DNA of 64,000 bases, taken from positions 44,038,704-44,102,703 of the forward strand of contig JASEVX010000013.1 in NCBI GenBank assembly GCA_031761405.1, written 5' to 3'. Source of the DNA: Serripes groenlandicus (Eukaryota > Mollusca > Bivalvia > Cardiida > Cardiidae). Below the pieces are notes generated by a model. It was given only the letters and a program-made list of their open reading frames with translations, ran no database searches and was not told the origin of the DNA. Made by a program: the position numbers and the translations under genes. Shown here one piece after another: positions 57,381-64,000 of this stretch (position 1 is the first letter of the stretch; every line of letters begins with the position of its first letter).

Positions 57381-57627
57381 TTAAGCCTTTCCCACATAAA
57401 GATGCTTGTTGACGCCTCTGCATCTGAAGACTTTTGAAAACATTGTGACAAAAGAAGAAATTGCTCTAAACAAGCAATTTCTTGTATTGCCACAATGTTT
57501 TGAACTTGAATAATTAATTATATATTTATATATTATATACATGTTCATTTACAGAGGTTTTTTTCCTTTTGTCCAGATGTCATCAAAGTCGTCTGTTGCA
57601 AATGTTTTGTACGTGGGAAAGTGTTGA
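57381..57627. mobile_element. piggyBac-like MITE, long version
   Basis: TTAAGCCTTTCCCACATA at the left, a GAAGAAATTGCTC/AAGCAATTTCTTG hairpin, and GTCGTCTGTTGCAAATG then GTGGGAAAGTGTTGA at the right. TTAA has become TTGA at the right. Confidence 0.6.
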
Positions 57628-59219
57628 GCCACATACATCAGAAAGGGTCTGAATATGGGAAATGGTTAATGTATACAATAAAGAATAAATTGTCAATCAA
57701 AGATTATATAATCAACTGCCTTGGTTCATATACTTTATTTAATGCTTCGAACACATTAGTGTTATTTATAATTTTGCTGAGGTTGTTTTCCATCAAGATC
57801 TAAATAGGTGTATGAATCAAGATCAAACAGTAAATACTGTTCAATTTTGGAGTGAAAGTATTTATACAAATAAAATTTCCTATATTATGTACAGGCTGTT
57901 GACTAAATATAATCAATGTCTGATATTTAAATATCGGTCAAGTGAATCAGCATAATTAAAATAGTTTAAAGTTAGTGTTGGGTCAGTCTGATCATTCATA
58001 TGCACAGGCTAATCTGAATCTACACTACTTTCATTATACACGTATGTAACTATATGAGGTTTATTTGTTCCATTGACTTCATAAATGGTATTAATGGCTT
58101 TCCTCCTCCTTGTCGTTCAGGATTGTGGGTTTATGTATTAGGACTGACTCACTGGTGTCAGGATAATTGGACCAGTTGTACTGGTAACTTACCTAGACAT
58201 TGTTGAGATATAACTGAAAAGTTGTTGATTGCGGATTTAAACACTATACAAACCAGCAAGGGAAATCAATATACATGAATAGTAAATTTGAAAGAAAGAA
58301 TACCAGTTAACCCAATATCCTGAATAGTCTTTAAATGCTTAATTATTAACATCGGGATTACTTTGATTACTCAAGTAAATAACCTGGCCAATGACACTAA
58401 GCACATAAACAGTACAAGTAATACATTATGAAAGCTGAAATAAATATCTTTATACGGGTATGAACATGGGAAAAGTAAACAAGTCGCATTATTATTTACT
58501 ATATACATGTGTACACATGTATATCAGCTATTCACTACTGCTGAAGTCAAACTTGGTTACTGCAAAAGCTTTTAATTCTTTTGCACATACAACAATTGTT
58601 CGGCAGACGAAATTCAAATCATGTAGACACAAAAAGGGAAATCTGTATAAAGTTAATAAAACACCATATTAAATATATGTAAATAGAGTTGATAAATTGA
58701 ATAAAAATGAATGATCCTTTTTCACTTTTTTTTTAAAAGTCGCTTGCTGCAGATGCATCAAAATGCATCCAAAGTGGGAAAGTGTTGAGCCATGTTCAAG
58801 ATGGAAATATTTTTCATATTTCAGCTGCATAAAAAACTTTTTAAAACACTGCAGGAAGATCAGAAATTGCTTGTGAATAAAACATGCTTGTCTTCATTAA
58901 TTTTCCAATTTTATTTAAAAATCATTATGTTGGATTAAGCAATCTTTAACAAAATTTCATGATCGAATGCTTTATCAGTCAAAGAATCACAACTGCAAAA
59001 TAAGTTTGAATGCTGAAAAAAGAAAAACAAAGACTTAAAAGAGCATGGTATTCTAAATAGTACTTTCCTTGCATCTAATTTTTCAATCACACAGAAATAA
59101 AAGACCAACACAATGAAAGGCTGATTCCAGATCACCTTTTTTACAATAAACACTGTTTTAGAACATATCCTACCGAATAACGAATCAGGAACAAATGTAC
59201 AGTGATAACAGAGGGGTAA
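57628..59219. other. Plain AT-rich DNA with one SINE and one MITE half
   Basis: A SINE with GTGTCAGGATAATTGGACCA and GAGATATAACTGAAAAGTTG is at 58085-58260. A MITE half (GTCGCTTGCTGCAGATGCAT then GTGGGAAAGTGTTGA) is at 58735-58792. No gene is seen. Confidence 0.45.
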
Positions 59220-60120
59220 AGTAAATTATATATGATTAATAAATATCATAGTATGAGAAAACGTCACATCAAAATTTAACCAAATTGAAATAAGTGACCA
59301 ATTGGTGCACAAATATATCAATCAAACTATGTATCCGTTACATTTAAGCGTTCTGATAATCAAATAAAACCCGGCAGATGTCTGTCTTCTGTTGAAATGT
59401 CTACCCTTATCTAGGACCCCGATTTCGTCCACCTATCCCTACCTTCCATGCACGCTGAAGGCACAAGTCTCACAAACAAGCTTATTCAAACATATTCAAT
59501 GTATCTCATATACACAGAATGCATGTATAAACTCCAGTTCACACATTTAATGCAACCAACCAGAGACACAAAATCAGTTACTGGGAAAGGCATGGTTTAT
59601 TTCGCAGGTGTATTTAGTGTTATATGACCTATTAAATTGCGGAAGTATTACACTACATGTATCAAGCAAGAACACAAACTATTTGACATGAACTGTGACC
59701 GATTATTTTAGCGGAATTAAGTGTCGAACAGGTATGTTTAAACGTTTATGTTGTACCTATGTAAGCTAAAGGTTAATACAGCATATACTATCAGGTATGT
59801 TTAAACGTTTATGTTGTACCTATGTAAGATAATGGTTAATACAGCATATACTATCAGGTATGTTTAAACGTTTATGTTGTACCTATGTAAGATAATGGTT
59901 AATACAGCATATGATGTCAGGTTCATGGTAACTGTGTAACGCACAAACATATTTACTTACATAGCTCCCAGCTTATAAAGCGAGGTCAGGTAGATTGCGT
60001 CAAGTCGTTACATGAATACATGTTTTCTTCTTAATATATATGGAGGCCGAGTCTTCATTATCAATATATTTGCGTATAAAACTGTAATCGTATAAATGAC
60101 GGGGAATAATCGCTAGATCG
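59220..60120 (+). repeat. TRIM upstream module, copy before gene 3, with 63-bp tandem
   Basis: It matches 40930-41215 and continues into the part shared with blocks A and B (GTCGTTACATGAATACATG, CGCTAGATCGAGTCATAAAT). CAGGTATGTTTAAACGTTTA starts three units at 59729, 59792 and 59855, 63 bp apart. Confidence 0.75.
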
Positions 60121-62095
60121 AGTCATAAATTACGCCACCAATATCATCATATCATCATCAATGACACCACCAATATCACCATATCATCAATGACACCACC
60201 AATATCATCATATCATCATCAATGACACCGCCAATGTCATCATTTTATCATCAATAACATAACAAATATCATCATATCATCATGAAATACACCACCATCG
60301 TCATCATCTTATCATCAATGACACCGCCAATGTCATCCTATTATCATCAATGACACCGCCAATGTCTATTATTATCATCAATTACACCGCCAATGTCATC
60401 ATATTATCATCAATTACAATACCAACGTCATCATCTTATAATCAATGACATAACAAATATCATCATATCATCATGAAATACACCACCAACGTCATCATCT
60501 TATCATCAATGACACCGCCAATGTCATCATATTATCAACAATTACAATACCAACTTCATCATCTTATCATCAATGACACCACAAATATCATATCATCATG
60601 AAATACACCACCAACGTCATCATATTATCATCAATGACACCGCCAGTGTCATCATATTATCATCAATGACACCGCCAATGTCTATAATTATCAATTACAC
60701 CGTCAACATCATCATATTATTATCAATTACAATACCAACGTCATCATATCATCATCAATTACACCACCAATATCATCATCTTATCATCAATGACACCGCC
60801 AATGTCATCATATTATCATCAATGACACCACCAATATCATCATCTTATCATCAGTTGTACCATTAACGTCATCATGTCATCATCAATAACACCACCAACA
60901 TCATCATATCATCATAAATTACACCACCAATGTCATCATATCATCATAAATGACACCACAAACATCAGCATACCATCAGCAATAACACCAACAATGTCAT
61001 CATATCATCATCAATGACACCACAATCATCAGCATACCAACATCAATGACACCTCCAATATAATCTTATCATCATCAATTACACCACCAATGTCATCATA
61101 TTGTCATCAATTACACCACCAACGTCATCATTTCATCATCAATTACACCACCAAAGTCATCATATCATTATCAATTACACCACAAATGTAATCATATCAT
61201 TATCAATAACACAACCCACATCATTAAATCATCATCAAATACACAACCCGCATCATTAAATCATCATCAAATACACAATTCACATCATTAAATCATCATC
61301 AATTACACAACCCACATCATTAAATCATCATCAATTACACAACCCACATCATTAAATCATCATCAAATACACAACCCACATCCTTAAATCATCATCAAAT
61401 ACACAACCCACATCATTAAATCATCTTCAATTACACAACCCACATCATTAAATCATCATCAAATACACAACCCACATCATTAAATCATCATCAAATACAC
61501 CACTAACGTTATTAAATCATCATCAAATACACCACCAACGTCATTAAATCATCATCAAATACACAACCCACATCATTAAATCATCATCAAATACACAACC
61601 CACATCATTAAATCATCATCAAATACACCACCACCGTCATTAAATCATCATCAATTACACAACCCACATCATTAAATCATCATCAAATACATCACCAACG
61701 TCATTAAATCATCATCAATTACACAACCCACATCATTAAATCATCATTAAATACATCACCGACGTCATCATATCGTCAACAATTATATCACCAATGTCAT
61801 CATATATCAATAACTGTATTGATTGGGGTTTAACGCCGTTTTTAACAATTTATCAGTTATATCACGGCGGCCAGTTCACCTACTCATACATTTCCTGTTT
61901 TTCTCACACCAGTACTCCACACAACATCATCATATCATCATCAATTACACCACCAATGTCATTATATCATCAATAACACCACCAATGTCATCATATCATC
62001 ATCAATTACAACGCCAACCTCATTATATCATCAATTACACCACCAATCTCATCATATCATCATCAATTACAGCAACATAATCATTATAACATCAT
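60121..62095. repeat. ATC-rich minisatellite upstream of gene 3, about 2 kb
   Basis: About 30-bp units, variants of CATCATATCATCATCAATGA then CACC(A/G)CCAAT. At 61205-61755 a homogeneous sub-array of about 32-bp units (CACAACCCACATCATTAAAT then CATCATCAAATA) has expanded within it. A minus-strand SINE tail (GGTTTAACGCCGTTTTTAAC ... CACGGCGGCCAGTTCACC) interrupts it at 61813-61922. Confidence 0.85.
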
Positions 62096-62282
62096 CAATG
62101 ACAACAACAACTGTATTATTAAAAGGAAACTATAGTTCTACTTACAGTAATCTAGATTTGTTTTCGCATCAAAAACATATTGTAGGTATACTTGACAGGT
62201 GTACGTTTTTAATGTTCTAATTTGATAATAATTCGCGGAATATAAACACAGTTGTTTAATTTATTTACAGACTCGACACACA
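62096..62282 (+). promoter_or_regulatory. Conserved upstream segment and 3' splice acceptor of gene 3
   Basis: Nearly identical to 41790-41973. Acceptor TTATTTACAG ends at 62270, leader ACTCGACACACA, ATG at 62283. Confidence 0.6.
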
Positions 62283-63989
62283 ATGGCTGAAGCAAATATT
62301 GCTGGAAACACAAATATGTCAGAAGAAGACACCACACGGATGTGTGATCCTTGCAAGTTTGGAGGGGTAAACACACAAGCAGATACTTTCTGTCAGGTCT
62401 GTTCAGAATATCTATGCGAGACATGTGAAGAAGTTCATCGACGTTTAAGAGCTACACGAGAGCATGAGCTTAAACCATTCGACGTGTCGAAGAGGAGGTC
62501 GATTAAACAGAATGTACTGCTTTCTTCCGTCATGAGATGCACTGTCCATGATGCAGAAATCCTTTCACTGTTCTGTTTAAGTCATGATGTAACCATATGT
62601 GACCGGTGCAGCACAATTAAACACAGACGATGTGAAGTCCAGCCGATGAAAGAAGCTGTACATGAAGCAAATACAAAAAATGAAGTGGAAGCATTTTTAG
62701 AGAAGATCAGGTCCTTCTCTACATCGATCATAGATCTTAAAGATTCAAGAGAAAGGGATAAAATACAGATCATAAATTGCTGTATGGAATCTAAACAGGA
62801 CGTTATTGAATTAAAAAGGGAAGTAATTGAATGGATTGAGAAATTAGCGGAGGATATTGAAGACGCTATTTGTGACATAGAAAAGAAACTCACGACTGAA
62901 GCCGAAAATGATATAAAAGCAACAAACGAAATGAGCGAACAATTCCAGGAAATTATTGATTCTTTTCAATGTTTGGGCCACTTAGATCAGGAATCCGCGT
63001 TTGTTCTTATGACGAAAGAGAAACACAAACTCGACGAAGGTAAAGAAGCGAAAGATGATATACTGAAGGAGATTAAACCAGTCAAGTTTGAATTTCACAA
63101 GTGCGACACACTTGTGACCTTAATGTCCGAAGTTACCTCGATGGGTACATTCAAAACCGATGGTCCAAGTGTCTGTCTCAAGCAACTTTCATCGAATGAT
63201 AATCGATTCGGTTTTCAGCAAATATTGTCGGCGACAAGAAGAGACATTGATATTGGGTCAACTAGAGGTGCCTCGGGATCCGTGTTTATGCCAGACGGGC
63301 GATTAGTCACTTGTGAAGGTAATGGCAGTCAATTGGTCAAAGTCTTTTCAGAAGACTTTAAAATACAAAACGAGATGAAACTTGACCGCGTTTGGGATGT
63401 GACTGTTGTATCCGAGAACCAGGTCATCGTGAGTCAAAGAAATAAAAAATGTCTTCAATTCCTGAATATTTCCGGTGCTATTGCGAAGGGAAAAACAATT
63501 CAAGTCGTAATGCAGTGTTGGGGTGTTGACTATAAAAATGATAGAATATACGTCACTTGTCATGATAGTACAGGACAAGGGGGAACGGTTATGATACTGA
63601 CTATGACTGGTGATACCGTGAACACGTTTAACGTTAGTCAGGGACATCCTAACTACCTAGCTGTCAACAGTACCGGTGACAGAATCGTTGTTTGTACTTT
63701 CAATAACATGCAGTGTATTGACAGCACTGGAACTACACTGTATACATATTCTGACAGTCAGCTTAGTGGTAGTGTTGGTTTGATGTTTGACTCATATGAC
63801 AACTTCATAGTGTGTGGATATTGGTCTAACAAATTACACGTGGTGAATAGTAACGGTACCAAGCAGAAGGTTCTCTTAACATCTAAGGATGGAATTAACC
63901 AGCCTTATTGTCTGGCGTACAGACCCAGTGATAAGACACTCGTTATAGGACAGCTATCGGCATCACTCTTGGTGTTTAAACTCAATTAG
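62283..63989 (+). CDS. TRIM-like protein: two B-boxes, coiled coil, NHL-type beta-propeller (paralogue of gene 2)
   Basis: 568 residues, single exon, same architecture as the gene at 41974: B-box 1 (about 21-64), B-box 2 (about 86-117), coiled coil (about 125-290), propeller (about 310-568). All zinc-ligand cysteines and histidines seen in the paralogue are kept. I count about 17 substitutions in the first about 311 residues but about 67 plus a one-residue gap in the propeller. Changes cluster in surface-like stretches (GNGSQLVKVFSEDFKIQNEM versus GYGGDSVKVFTEVF in the paralogue; FNNMQ versus DTHSVQ), while structural words such as VNS-GDRIVV and SDSQLSG are fixed. No RING. It is likely a cytoplasmic multimeric sensor or adaptor with a distinct ligand. 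It ends 11 nt before the window edge, so the 3'UTR lies outside. Confidence 0.9.
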   Translation: MAEANIAGNTNMSEEDTTRMCDPCKFGGVNTQADTFCQVCSEYLCETCEEVHRRLRATREHELKPFDVSKRRSIKQNVLLSSVMRCTVHDAEILSLFCLSHDVTICDRCSTIKHRRCEVQPMKEAVHEANTKNEVEAFLEKIRSFSTSIIDLKDSRERDKIQIINCCMESKQDVIELKREVIEWIEKLAEDIEDAICDIEKKLTTEAENDIKATNEMSEQFQEIIDSFQCLGHLDQESAFVLMTKEKHKLDEGKEAKDDILKEIKPVKFEFHKCDTLVTLMSEVTSMGTFKTDGPSVCLKQLSSNDNRFGFQQILSATRRDIDIGSTRGASGSVFMPDGRLVTCEGNGSQLVKVFSEDFKIQNEMKLDRVWDVTVVSENQVIVSQRNKKCLQFLNISGAIAKGKTIQVVMQCWGVDYKNDRIYVTCHDSTGQGGTVMILTMTGDTVNTFNVSQGHPNYLAVNSTGDRIVVCTFNNMQCIDSTGTTLYTYSDSQLSGSVGLMFDSYDNFIVCGYWSNKLHVVNSNGTKQKVLLTSKDGINQPYCLAYRPSDKTLVIGQLSASLLVFKLN

Positions 63990-64000
63990 AACTAAACATC

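Overview
This is AT-rich animal nuclear DNA with very little coding sequence. It carries three paralogous TRIM-like (B-box / coiled-coil / NHL-type propeller) genes in a sea of tRNA-derived SINEs, MITEs and tandem-core elements. That mixture, together with the SINE tail built on CGTGATATAACTGAA, is typical of a bivalve mollusc. A dreissenid-type mussel would fit, but the species cannot be proven from the sequence. No prokaryotic gene, true tRNA or rRNA gene, or intact reverse transcriptase is visible.

Genes. Two full-length single-exon genes lie at 41974-43683 (569 aa) and 62283-63989 (568 aa). A third paralogue at 2195-3043 keeps the start region and the propeller but has lost both B-boxes and the coiled coil. 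All three sit on the + strand with a 12-nt leader directly after a conserved pyrimidine-rich AG, so each probably has an upstream 5'UTR intron. The two long proteins are about 95% identical over their B-box/coiled-coil half and only about 74% identical over the propeller. They look like a family of pattern sensors or ubiquitin-pathway adaptors whose recognition domain is diversifying. The only other coding relic is a broken DDE-type transposase at 591-1169.

Layout. 0-6.3 kb: transposase relic, short gene 1 and its 3' flank carrying MITEs. 6.3-9.3 kb: MITEs, SINEs and a tandem-core region. 9.3-21.9 kb: two approximately 5.8-kb copies of one unknown mobile element in inverted orientation, each with different nested insertions. 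22-28.6 kb: mostly featureless AT-rich DNA with one 139-bp array and scattered SINEs. 28.6-33.6 kb (block A) and 47.5-54.3 kb (block B): a large direct segmental duplication that ends in homologous tandem arrays. 33.8-40.9 kb: tandem-core elements, MITEs, simple repeats. 40.9-46.6 kb: minisatellite, gene 2, and an 88/105-bp minisatellite. 54.5-59.2 kb: a partial copy of the 8.3-15.3 kb flank and plain DNA. 59.2-64 kb: a second copy of the gene-upstream module, an expanded ATC-rich minisatellite, and gene 3.

Several duplicated segments act as natural filled-site/empty-site pairs. They show one 5.8-kb element, one foldback MITE and one tandem-core element arriving after duplication. An upstream module of the TRIM genes occurs five times, including copies with no gene attached, which suggests repeated duplication followed by gene loss. 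All homology statements come from reading the sequence by eye. No alignment or database search was run.
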